64,000 nucleotides of DNA from Rhodobacterales bacterium (lineage in GTDB: Bacteria > Pseudomonadota > Alphaproteobacteria > Rhizobiales > Stappiaceae). Below the pieces are notes generated by a model that saw only the letters and a list, made by a program, of their open reading frames with translations, was not told where the DNA came from and ran no database searches. The stretch covers positions 1 to 64,000 of the forward strand of contig VIRH01000087.1 of the NCBI GenBank assembly GCA_008107755.1, read 5' to 3'. How positions within the stretch are numbered: position 1 is the first letter of the stretch; every line of letters starts with the position of its first letter. Below are positions 7,450-14,581 of this stretch, piece by piece. Position numbers and translations under genes: made by a program.

Positions 7450-9026
7450 AAGCCGTCCAGCGGATCTTCGAGAGCCGCTGTTCTCGCCCGCTCCGCTTTC
7501 CTCGAAACCTGCCTTACGACAGCCTTGTCCTTCCATCCCAGTGCCTCGACAATTGCATCTGCTTCGTCAGGGGAAGACCCCAGCCGCTCACGAATTTCTT
7601 CCTTGCTTTCGATCAGGATCTTGCCGCCCTTGAGCTTCCAGCGATGGGCGGTCAGCTGCGCCTTCACCGTTGCCGATCGCTTGATGGCAAGCCCCAGTCC
7701 GCTTTTCGGGTGCAGGGCCTCGCGCAGGCGCCAGTAAAGCTGGGCCCGCAAGTTGTAGAACGGAATGCGGCTGTCCCTGGCATATTCACCCGACTGTGCG
7801 GAGAAGACGCATTTTTCGACCGGGATACTGTTTTCCCGCGTCAGGAAACCGACCGTATCTCCGCCCCACCCACCGGTGCAGTCGACAACGATCAGCGCGT
7901 TATCCCGCCGCTCGCGAACGATCAGAGACCCGACGTCCGAGCCGTCCCGCGTGTCCGTCCCCTTGCGGACGATGTTTTCCGCGAACCTTCGCCCATGCAG
8001 AGGCTGCAGCACCGTCCGGTCCTTGCCGCCCTGCGCCACATCAACCGCAAGCACGTCCATCGGCTTGTCCCGATCAACGCCCGCATCGTATCTGAGGAAA
8101 GCAAGCTCGACCCATTCCGACGGGATCACCTGCCAGTCATGATCCTGCCTGGCAGCCTGAAAGTCGCCGGTCTTCAGCGCCGTGCGCATCGGCTCCGGCA
8201 TCTGGTCCAGCTGCGCGTCGTAGCTTTCGCCCAAATAGACGTTGTCCTTGCGCCGCGCGGGAATGAAGGTCCGGCTTTTCGGCGTCCTGACCTCGCCCTC
8301 AATTTCCACCGGCTCGGGCCCGTCTACCCAGACGGTGCGCACGGCGTCGCCGTCATCAATGAAAACCGCCCACAGCAATTCCCCCGGCGAGACACTTCCG
8401 TAAAGCGGATGCAGAGGGTCAAGCCAGGGCGCGAACCACTCCATCAGGAAATCCCCCTGCCCACCAAGCGGCGGATTGGTGGCGATGAGGCCGCGGCAAC
8501 GCTGGCCGGGCCGTGTCGTCCTCAACCAGCCAAGCACGAACAGGATCTTGCGCGGGTCCAGCTGCGCACCTTCGTCGAAGGCCTTCAGGTCGTGGTCGCG
8601 TCCCTGCCAGTCCTCTTCCGATCCGGGCAAGCCCAGGTGGCCAAACTCGATCATGCGTTCGTCCGGCCCGACCCAGCGCGGCGGCGCCCCGCTGATCTTG
8701 CCCATACCGGCCCTTGCCATCAGCGTGTTCATCCGTTCGATCAGACCTTTGAGCGATTTCAGCGACTGCCGGAAGATCGCCGTCTTGTGATGAGCAAACA
8801 GCGCCAGCCCGGCGATCAGATCCGTCTTGCCCCCACCGGCCGCGCCTCCGTAAAGCGTCAGATCCGCCTGGCTGAAATAACCGTCTGCCTGCGGTCCCGC
8901 TTGCGGCCGCCAGACGTCGAACTGGTCCAGCACACCGGCTTCGTCCAGTTGCTTTTGCAAGGCCACCCGTTCAGGCGGTTCCATGCCGGTGATATGGTCA
9001 ATCAGCGTTTCCAGAGCTGTTGTCAT
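7446..9026 (-). CDS. terL: Phage large terminase subunit (ATPase and nuclease)
   Basis: A 526-residue packaging motor. Walker A is GGAAGGGKTDL near residue 60, and Walker B is LKAFDEGAQ near residue 150. The C-terminal RNase H-like nuclease carries acidic motifs VDVAQGGKD, VDCTGGWGGD and SPDEADAIVEALGW. All key residues are present, so the protein appears functional. It overlaps the small subunit gene by 29 bp and is followed by the gp13-like gene in the same operon. It docks on the portal and translocates DNA into the prohead. Confidence 0.92.
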   Translation of the reverse strand: MTTALETLIDHITGMEPPERVALQKQLDEAGVLDQFDVWRPQAGPQADGYFSQADLTLYGGAAGGGKTDLIAGLALFAHHKTAIFRQSLKSLKGLIERMNTLMARAGMGKISGAPPRWVGPDERMIEFGHLGLPGSEEDWQGRDHDLKAFDEGAQLDPRKILFVLGWLRTTRPGQRCRGLIATNPPLGGQGDFLMEWFAPWLDPLHPLYGSVSPGELLWAVFIDDGDAVRTVWVDGPEPVEIEGEVRTPKSRTFIPARRKDNVYLGESYDAQLDQMPEPMRTALKTGDFQAARQDHDWQVIPSEWVELAFLRYDAGVDRDKPMDVLAVDVAQGGKDRTVLQPLHGRRFAENIVRKGTDTRDGSDVGSLIVRERRDNALIVVDCTGGWGGDTVGFLTRENSIPVEKCVFSAQSGEYARDSRIPFYNLRAQLYWRLREALHPKSGLGLAIKRSATVKAQLTAHRWKLKGGKILIESKEEIRERLGSSPDEADAIVEALGWKDKAVVRQVSRKAERARTAALEDPLDGF

Positions 9027-9480
9027 TCGCAGAACGGTCCTCGCGCGTCAGTAGTGCCATCACGCCCAGAGCGATTTCTTCCGGGCTTCGGGGCTTGAAG
9101 GTTTCCAGTTTCGAAAACTCGTCCGGCCCGCCCCAGATGCTCCAGGTTTCGACCTGCGATCGATCGCGCCAGCCGGCCCGGTTTTTCATGTTGAAGGCCC
9201 AGGCGGTCGCGTTGAATTTCGCCAGGTCGCCCCGCACCCCGTCCTTGCCGATCTTCTCCCACTCCAGAAGGCCGTTCCTTGCGGCTTCCTCCAGCTTTTC
9301 CGACGGAAAGTCCTCCGGAAACTGCTCGGCGTGATAGCGCAGTGTCCTTCGGTCCGCGTCCGGGAAACTGTCGATCGAATATCCCGCCGCCAGATGCGTA
9401 CAGAACGCCGTACACGCCTTGCGCCGCGCCGCACGCGTCGGCCACTTCAGCGCGGCGTCGTCATCGCCCGTATCAGCCAT
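8998..9480 (-). CDS. terS: Phage small terminase subunit
   Basis: A 160-residue protein located directly before and overlapping the large terminase gene. It has an N-terminal helical part (AARRKACTAFCTHLAAGYSIDSFP, resembling a DNA-binding helix pair), a middle with WEKIGKDGVRGDLAKFNATAWAFNMKNRAGWRDRS, typical of podovirus small subunits, and a C-terminal oligomerisation/ATPase-contact tail. It would recognise the packaging site. A 5' region with several hairpins and repeat copy B lies upstream. Confidence 0.85.
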   Translation of the reverse strand: MADTGDDDAALKWPTRAARRKACTAFCTHLAAGYSIDSFPDADRRTLRYHAEQFPEDFPSEKLEEAARNGLLEWEKIGKDGVRGDLAKFNATAWAFNMKNRAGWRDRSQVETWSIWGGPDEFSKLETFKPRSPEEIALGVMALLTREDRSANDNSSGNAD

Positions 9481-9609
9481 GTCTTGCCTTTCGTGTTGTC
9501 AGAAAAAGAAAGCCGGAATGCGCGACGCTGTTGGTGCGAGGCTGGCAACCGGTTTGATCAGGGATCTGTGAAAATTCGTTTTGGGAACAAGCGAGGCTCA
9601 AATGCCTCA

Positions 9610-9661
9610 CGGATGTCGGGGTTTGACATCCGCAGGACCGATCAATGATCGCACATCGGTC
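9610..9661. repeat. Hairpin cluster upstream of small terminase
   Basis: CGGATGTC/GACATCCG (9610-9617 with 9625-9632) is followed directly by GACCGAT/ATCGGTC (9637-9643 with 9655-9661). They lie about 130 bp before the small-terminase start in a gap (9481-10178) without a convincing gene. They could shape the leader mRNA or be protein-binding dyads. No T-run follows, so a terminator is unlikely. Confidence 0.45.
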
Positions 9662-9689
9662 GACAAGACCAGATCATGGGCAGCCTGTG

Positions 9690-9810
9690 CTGGCCGCGCT
9701 CGCCGAAGACCTGTCTACAATCTTCCAGATTGCTCTTATGAGGCTCTCAGTACTCCGATTTTGACGAACCGTCCAACGCGCCTGGACGTCTCAAGTCCCC
9801 GTCCAGACAC
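9690..9810 (-). repeat. Degenerate regulatory repeat, copy B (upstream of small terminase)
   Basis: Partner of 5205-5310: the block TTGACGAACCGTCCA at 9761-9775 matches 5261-5275 except at one base, with further matches on both sides, including TATGAGG and the flanking GTCTCAA. See copy A for the interpretation. The AT-rich remainder up to 10178 has short overlapping minus-strand frames that I do not accept as genes. Confidence 0.5.
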
Positions 9811-10178
9811 CACCCCGGTATTCCTGCCGAGAAGCCAACAGCTTGAAGGTGTCACCGATTAAGCGCCTGACGTCACTTTTCATTCGCTTGTACCGACGGA
9901 GCGCAAATCGGGAGGACATGACGAGATCGGTAAGCTTGTAATTGGCGGCGTTTTCTGACGATAAAAACAGGAACCGCCAGATCAAGTAGATACCCTTTTG
10001 AAAACCACACCTGAGGCGCGAATATTGCCGAAACTGTCGCAATAGGCGATCCGTTTGGGTCACACCAAATAATTTCATTACATTTATTTAACTTCCGCTC
10101 AATCGGACAAGTACCTAGGTCTTTCTTCACCCAGAAGGCGCGACGGTGGATGCCGCGCTGGGTGACATGGAGTTACTC

Positions 10179-10919
10179 ATGAAAATTCGCTTTGTCTTGA
10201 CGGCTGCGGCCGCGATCGCTTTCACATCGTCGGCTATGGCGGCGGCGCCTCAGCATTGGTCGTACGAAGGCGCGGGCGGACCCACGCACTGGGGCGAACT
10301 CTCAGCAAAATTCGAAGCTTGCGAAACCGGCATGGACCAATCTCCGGTCGACCTTACCCATGCAGTGAAGGCAGAACCATCTGCCATAAATTTCCATTGG
10401 AAGAAGGACGCCGATTGGACTGTCGTCAACAACGGGCATAGCATCCAGGCAAACTCCGACGACGCAGGTTATCTGACCCTCGACGGGAAAGATTACAAGC
10501 TCGCACAGTTCCATTTCCACACTCCCTCGGAGCACGCAATCGACGGCAAGCGATTTCCGATGGAAGTCCATTTCGTGAATGTTGCGAAAGACGGTGAATT
10601 CGCCGTTATCGGTGCGATGATCGAAGGCGGCGGGGACAACACCTTGTTCGATGCGGTCATGGATTCCGCTCCCGCAAAGGAAGGTGGTTCCGCTGAGATC
10701 GGCAAAAGCGACCCTGCATCCCTGCTGGGCTCGAAAGACAGTTTCTACCGCTATGAGGGCTCGCTCACGACGCCTCCCTGCTCACAGACAGTCGTCTGGA
10801 CGGTCATGAAAGACCCGCTGAAGGTTTCCGATGCCGAAATCGAGAAATTTCAGAACCTTTACCATATGAACGCCCGACCGCTTCAGGAAATCGGCCGCCG
10901 GTTTATCCTTGAAAAATAA
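10179..10919 (+). CDS. Alpha-type carbonic anhydrase, secreted
   Basis: About 246 residues from ATG 10179, which has a GGAG site seven bases upstream. It has a Sec signal peptide (MKIRFVLTAAAAIAFTSSAMA). The zinc ligands are visible as QFHFHTPSEH (two His) and MEVHFVN (third His), with the downstream YRYEGSLTTPPCSQTVVWTV motif of the alpha class. It would hydrate CO2 in the periplasm. The gene is oriented opposite to the terminase operon and lies between phage genes, so it behaves like prophage cargo. The coding frame is complete. Confidence 0.9.
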   Translation: MKIRFVLTAAAAIAFTSSAMAAAPQHWSYEGAGGPTHWGELSAKFEACETGMDQSPVDLTHAVKAEPSAINFHWKKDADWTVVNNGHSIQANSDDAGYLTLDGKDYKLAQFHFHTPSEHAIDGKRFPMEVHFVNVAKDGEFAVIGAMIEGGGDNTLFDAVMDSAPAKEGGSAEIGKSDPASLLGSKDSFYRYEGSLTTPPCSQTVVWTVMKDPLKVSDAEIEKFQNLYHMNARPLQEIGRRFILEK

Positions 10920-11159
10920 GCTGCCAGGCATGTCCTGAACTAACGGACCGGACCGGCTTGCGCTGTTGGTCCGGTCGCCGGTTGAGAGCGAGCATCTCTC
11001 GGCATGAAGCAGCGCGCAGATCGGCCTTGGCTCGCCGAAGAAGCGGCGCCAGGCAGTCCAGTGAGCCTCAACACCCCTCCGAAGACGATGACCGTGTCAG
11101 CGTGATGATATCTGCCTTGGCGGTCTCCAAAGCAGGACGTAAGCGCCTCACTCAACCAT

Positions 11160-11429
11160 TCAGTCGATCCGCGTCTCGTTGGCTGATGTGACATGGTTGA
11201 TGGTGATGTCGGGCGTAAACATCGCCCTGGTGCGCTCGTTCGCGGCATACACGGCCGATGGAATCAGGAACAGGTCGACGATTTGCCAGATAATCGCGCC
11301 CACGCCAACTGTCAGCACCATGACCGCAAGCCAAATCAGCCAAACCTTGAGGCCGTTTATGTAAAGCCGATGGACGCCGAATGGCGCCAGAAAAAACCAG
11401 AGGAGGTATGCCAGCGTCTTGGTCTTCAT
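11160..11429 (-). CDS. TM2-domain membrane protein
   Basis: About 89 residues from ATG 11429 (an AAGAG site precedes it). The TM2 signature is clear: AYLLWFFLAPFGVHRLYINGLKVWLIWLA, then a second membrane segment ending IIWQIVDLFLIP. TM2 proteins are small two-helix membrane proteins of mostly unknown function, common in phages and bacteria. It lies between the early phage operon and the carbonic anhydrase gene, same strand as the phage genes. The 240 bp between this gene and the anhydrase hold nothing I can identify. Confidence 0.8.
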   Translation of the reverse strand: MKTKTLAYLLWFFLAPFGVHRLYINGLKVWLIWLAVMVLTVGVGAIIWQIVDLFLIPSAVYAANERTRAMFTPDITINHVTSANETRID

Positions 11430-11668
11430 TTTGTTTCTCTTGTTATTACGCGTTTGATCGCGCGCTTGCGTGCGACTGAAATCTATTTCCAGAACTCGCA
11501 ATAATCTTAGCGGTCGCCCCTTTTATCGGAGGATGGACGCTGGTCAAGACCAGCTCTTTCAAGCTCTTACGTGACATCTCCAGCCCTGACCTGAAGGAAG
11601 GATCGCCCCCGCCGCAAAAATCATTCGCGGCGGGCGCGGCGTTTCACGCGCAAAGCCGAGGGTCCGCC

Positions 11669-12043
11669 TTAAGCCGAGTGCCGCAGCCTCTCGGAGAGCC
11701 GCCTCAGGAGCGCTCTGTTGCGGCTTGTGACCGTCGTACGCGTCCAGCCGTAGTTCTCGCAAACCTTGCTGAAGGAGCCACCACCAGCCTTGCATAGAAC
11801 CTCGAACTGGAGAGCACGCCGCGAGTCCGCGTCCTCGACCATCGAGAACCAGGTGATCGCCTCATCCGCCCGACTGATTGCCGCAGGGGAAAAGGTCCGC
11901 CGATGGCGGCGAGCGACCTTCCGGCGATAATCCGGCCAGGCAGCCATGATCGCCTTCGGACCATCCCTCTTGCCGGTTGCCGCAATCACCTCGAATGCCT
12001 CGATCAAACGTGTCATCACGTCTTCCGGTGTCTCAGGCGTCAT
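11669..12043 (-). CDS. DUF6362-type phage helix-turn-helix protein
   Basis: About 124 residues from ATG 12043 (GGAGG site nine bases upstream). It shows AAWPDYRRKVARRHRR, then SPAAISRADEAITWFSMVEDADSRRALQFEVLCKAGG, then a helix-turn-helix-like VCENYGWTRTTVTSRNRALLRRLSERL. This order (a WP motif, an IxRMDE-type helix, a W-xW helix and a terminal HTH) is that of DUF6362 proteins, common in alphaproteobacterial prophages near terminase genes and possibly late regulators or small-terminase-like. It is probably part of the minus-strand early operon. Confidence 0.65.
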   Translation of the reverse strand: MTPETPEDVMTRLIEAFEVIAATGKRDGPKAIMAAWPDYRRKVARRHRRTFSPAAISRADEAITWFSMVEDADSRRALQFEVLCKAGGGSFSKVCENYGWTRTTVTSRNRALLRRLSERLRHSA

Positions 12044-12153
12044 CTCGGCAGACCTCCGGAATGGTCGAATACACGTCACCCAATCGCTGAAATCGGCTCA
12101 CATTGGCGTTCAGGCAAGCCAGCTTCCGATTCGAAGACCCGGCACAAGCCGCC

Positions 12154-12357
12154 TCAAGCCCGACCGCAGTCGGTGCGCTCTTCCAGTTGCTGGAAGTAAC
12201 CCCGCTTCCAGAAGTCGAAATAATCGGCTTGCGGAGGATACGGATTATCCTCCAGGCTTTTTCCTTCCCTGCAGGCCGCGATGCCGCGTTCGAATGCATA
12301 AACCTGCGCTTTGGTCCGGTACTCCTGCATCTCCTCCAACCCCTGTTTGAAAAACAC
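12154..12357 (-). CDS. Small ribosome-modulation-factor-like (Rmf/CrpP fold) protein
   Basis: The conserved part reads AFERGIAACREGKSLEDNPYPP, then FWKRGYFQQLEE: a G-x-A-A-x-x-G-K...NPY...W-x-x-G-x pattern as in RMF and CrpP-like proteins. I place the start at GTG 12357, with GGGAG eight bases upstream; ATG 12330 is an alternative, with a GGAGG that is too close. That gives 67 residues. Phages carry such proteins, but whether this one binds ribosomes or modifies something else cannot be told. It belongs to the repressor-controlled minus operon. Confidence 0.55.
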   Translation of the reverse strand: MFFKQGLEEMQEYRTKAQVYAFERGIAACREGKSLEDNPYPPQADYFDFWKRGYFQQLEERTDCGRA

Positions 12358-12490
12358 TCTGGACGCTCCCAACGCCCGACACCCGGCCAATCCGCAGCGA
12401 AAAGGTCTCCAACCGGAACATCGCAACCCGAATACAGCCGTAAATTGTCCTGCCGCATACTACTCACCCTGTTCATTTTGACAATGATGT

Positions 12491-12907
12491 TCACGCTGCT
12501 TTTCCGCGCGCTTCGGCGGCAATTTTCCTGTCCAGCTCATAGGAGAGCAGGACGGAGAGCGTCACAGTCGGCGCCGAAGGGTTGAGGTCCTTGGCGCTCT
12601 TGAGAAGGGCGCCAAGGTCGACCCGGTCGAAAAGCTCCAGAAAATCCCGCCGCCGGACCCAGTCCGGCTTGTTCAGCACGACCCAGGACACGGCCGTGAT
12701 GACCGGGGAGGACCAGTTGCCCCGGTTCTCCTCCGTGTTGATGAGACTAAGCACCAGCCGCAAATGGTCCGCACCGTGCTTGTTCAGAATTGAAAGACAG
12801 GTCCCGCGGGCCTTGGACTGGTGCCGTCCGTCAGCCCGCCGGGCGGGGCTGACGAAATGGACACCGACTTCCGCTGCAATCCTGTCGACATATCCACCCG
12901 ACGCCAT
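12491..12907 (-). CDS. Phage-associated protein of unknown function
   Basis: A 138-residue protein. Its core (GADHLRLVLSLINTEENRGNW, then ITAVSWVVLNKPDW and FLELFDRVDLGALL) looks like a well-folded helical domain. I recall similar proteins from mobile elements of Rhizobiales, with no assigned function. The start ATG overlaps the stop of the preceding gene (TGATG), so the two are translationally coupled in the early minus operon. Confidence 0.65.
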   Translation of the reverse strand: MASGGYVDRIAAEVGVHFVSPARRADGRHQSKARGTCLSILNKHGADHLRLVLSLINTEENRGNWSSPVITAVSWVVLNKPDWVRRRDFLELFDRVDLGALLKSAKDLNPSAPTVTLSVLLSYELDRKIAAEARGKAA

Positions 12908-13233
12908 CAGGAATCTCCCTTCTTCCGTTCCTCCAACCGGACCTTGCCATCCTGCAAGGCCTTGAAGGCGACTTCCGCCCGCTCCCGCGCGGAACCAATT
13001 CTATATTCACTTTTTGTTCTTTTGCTGAAGGTGTTCGCTGTGACTGGCCGCGTCGGGCTCTTGGGCTCCCCACCGCCCCGTTTCATTTGGCGCAGCTCCA
13101 GTGTGAGCAGCCGGTTGCGCGCCTTTTCCAGGGCAAACTCATCCTCCAGGCGAGACCCCGGCCGCTCGGCCTTGATGCGAAGATGGGCGACTCGCGCGCT
13201 CGCCTCTTCGATCTCGTTCTTCAATCCGTTCAT
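12907..13233 (-). CDS. Small coiled-coil protein, first gene of early phage operon
   Basis: About 108 residues from ATG 13233, with GGGAG five bases upstream. The first 60 residues are predicted coiled coil (MNGLKNEIEEASARVAHLRIK, then EFALEKARNRLLTLELRQMK), followed by a basic hinge and a second charged helix. It is the first gene after the divergent promoter region controlled by the S24 repressor. The function is unknown; an early regulatory or host-interaction role is possible. Confidence 0.6.
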   Translation of the reverse strand: MNGLKNEIEEASARVAHLRIKAERPGSRLEDEFALEKARNRLLTLELRQMKRGGGEPKSPTRPVTANTFSKRTKSEYRIGSARERAEVAFKALQDGKVRLEERKKGDS

Positions 13234-13266
13234 CTCAACTCCCGATCGCTGAAAACCGATGCTCAA

Positions 13267-13317
13267 TTCGTACGCTTTTTACGTACGCTTGTCAACGCTT
13301 GGATCATCGGATATTGA
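13267..13317. promoter_or_regulatory. Divergent phage promoters with repressor operator O1
   Basis: On the minus strand, TTGACA (13290-13295) and TACGAA (13267-13272) with a 17-bp spacer form the early-operon promoter. On the plus strand, TTGTCA (13289-13294) and TATTGA (13312-13317), also 17 bp apart, could serve the repressor gene. The dyad TACGCTTTTTACGTA (13271-13285, TACG-N7-CGTA) lies inside the minus promoter. It differs at two positions from the dyad at 14148-14162. Repressor binding here would block early transcription. Confidence 0.6.
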
Positions 13318-13355
13318 TAACGCTGCGTACACCTCGAACAGGATCGGTATCGGTA

Positions 13356-14081
13356 ATGGACAGACCCGGCGAGTCGCTTCATCAGAAACTACAGGCGTTG
13401 AAAGACAGGACAGGATTGTCACTGCGTGCGATCGCCCGGGAGATGGGATATTCGCAGGCCTCCTCCATTCAGCGGTACTTTTCACCCGACTACTCCGAAC
13501 CGGCACTTCCGGCCAATTTCGTCAGCAAGCTTCTCGCCGTCTTGCCCGGCAAAGGATCGCCCCCGATAACGCGGGAGGAGGTGCTTGAACTTGCATCCGG
13601 CACGGTCGCAGAGATCCAGCGCAAGCGCCCGTCCCTGCCACGTAGCGGCGTTCCTGTGGTGGGCGAGGTCGCGGCAGGCTTATGGATGGAAGCTGCTTTG
13701 TTCGAGACAGAAAACTTAGAAGAATCAACGATATCGTATGATGTTCGCTTTCCGCCTCAGGCCCAGTATGTGGTCAAGGTCCGCGGCGAATCCCTCAACA
13801 GGATCGCAGCCAACGGAGACCTGTTGCTGTGCGTCGATTATTTGGCCGCCGGTCTGGAGTTGAAGGAAAACGACCTCGTGCTCGTCGAACGCTCTCGCGA
13901 CAACGGCATGACGATCGAACGCACTGCCAAGAGACTTATCAAGCTGAACGGCGAATCGGAACTGATGCCCGAATCCGACGACCCGCGCTTTCAGGAAACG
14001 ATCGTCTACCGCGAGGGTGACTTCGACCACACCGAGGTCAAGATCAAGGCGAGGATCGTCATGGTGTTCAAGCCCCTCTGA
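13356..14081 (+). CDS. Phage repressor, HTH plus S24 (LexA/CI-like) peptidase
   Basis: About 241 residues from ATG 13356 (AGGA site). The N-terminal helix-turn-helix reads LHQKLQALKDRTGLSLRAIAREMGYSQASSIQRY. A linker leads to VPVVGEVAAGLW, which contains the AAG-type self-cleavage site. The S24 domain has the Ser nucleophile in VRGESLNRIA and a Lys in TIERTAKRL, so RecA-stimulated autocleavage is likely. It would bind the two TACGC-TT-TACGTA dyads at 13271 and 14148, keeping the flanking promoters silent until DNA damage. Confidence 0.85.
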   Translation: MDRPGESLHQKLQALKDRTGLSLRAIAREMGYSQASSIQRYFSPDYSEPALPANFVSKLLAVLPGKGSPPITREEVLELASGTVAEIQRKRPSLPRSGVPVVGEVAAGLWMEAALFETENLEESTISYDVRFPPQAQYVVKVRGESLNRIAANGDLLLCVDYLAAGLELKENDLVLVERSRDNGMTIERTAKRLIKLNGESELMPESDDPRFQETIVYREGDFDHTEVKIKARIVMVFKPL

Positions 14082-14139
14082 CACACTTGACTCACCCGCA
14101 CATTTGCGAACGAGAGCATACGCACATAACGCCTAACTC

Positions 14140-14168
14140 TTGATATTTACGCATTATACGTATATATT
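14140..14168 (+). promoter_or_regulatory. Promoter with repressor operator O2
   Basis: TTGATA (14140-14145) and TATATT (14163-14168) are 17 bp apart, a strong sigma-70 promoter for the gene at 14192. The spacer contains TACGCATTATACGTA (14148-14162), a TACG-N7-CGTA dyad matching 13 of 15 bases of O1. Its placement between -35 and -10 is the classic repression geometry. Confidence 0.7.
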
Positions 14169-14191
14169 AGGAGGCAATTTGGAGGACGTTT

Positions 14192-14524
14192 ATGGCGGTG
14201 AATTTGGATGTTTCGTTCTTTTCCGTGGTCTGCGACCTGGGGTCCTGCCTCTATGTGCCGGAGACCGAGCTGGACAACATGAGCTTCCGACAGATCGTGA
14301 AAGACATTCGCGACGGGCAGCTTGAGAATGTTCGCGCGGTCCTGGAATACAATCCCGCCGAGGGATGGTGCAGCGACGTCACGGACGAGATTCTCGCGGC
14401 CGCACAGCCTCAGACAGATCTGAACCAGGACGAGGAGGCCGAGACGCCGGAATACTGGTCGGACTACCGCAGCGAACGGATCGATGCCGCCCGCGCCGGC
14501 GTAAAGGTCCATGCCGCTGCCTGA
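14192..14524 (+). CDS. Repressor-controlled phage gene of unknown function
   Basis: A 110-residue acidic protein starting MAVNLDVSFFSVVCDLGSCLYVPE, with strong ribosome binding sequences (AGGAGG and GGAGGA) upstream. It contains MSFRQIVKDIRDGQLENVRAVLEYNP, resembling a short helical regulatory domain, and a polar, acidic C-terminus. It is the only gene to the right of the repressor and is expected to switch on when the repressor is cleaved. I do not recognise the family. It marks the right-hand end of visible phage sequence. Confidence 0.6.
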   Translation: MAVNLDVSFFSVVCDLGSCLYVPETELDNMSFRQIVKDIRDGQLENVRAVLEYNPAEGWCSDVTDEILAAAQPQTDLNQDEEAETPEYWSDYRSERIDAARAGVKVHAAA

Positions 14525-14550
14525 TCCCGGACGCCACCGTCGCGCTGGCA

Positions 14551-14574
14551 CCGGGCTGCTTCACAGCAGCCCGG
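14551..14574. repeat. Perfect hairpin at the phage/chromosome boundary
   Basis: CCGGGCTGCT-TCAC-AGCAGCCCGG is a perfect 10-bp stem with a four-base loop. It lies between the last phage gene (ends 14524) and the 3' end of the convergent exonuclease gene (14582). It has no T-run, but convergent genes make a termination role plausible. Confidence 0.5.
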
Positions 14575-14581
14575 CCGATCC

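Noticed and set aside
7644-9098. + strand frame opposite the large terminase
   Set aside because: Antisense shadow of terL, which has intact Walker and nuclease motifs.
9791-10130. Two overlapping minus-strand frames (95 and 85 codons) before the carbonic anhydrase
   Set aside because: They overlap each other in different frames, lack good ribosome binding sites and contain the regulatory repeat at one end.
12033-12494. 153-codon minus frame overlapping DUF6362 and RMF-like genes
   Set aside because: Composition is unlike protein, and the overlapping RMF-like frame has a conserved motif. A small gene at its beginning (near 12440-12460) cannot be excluded.
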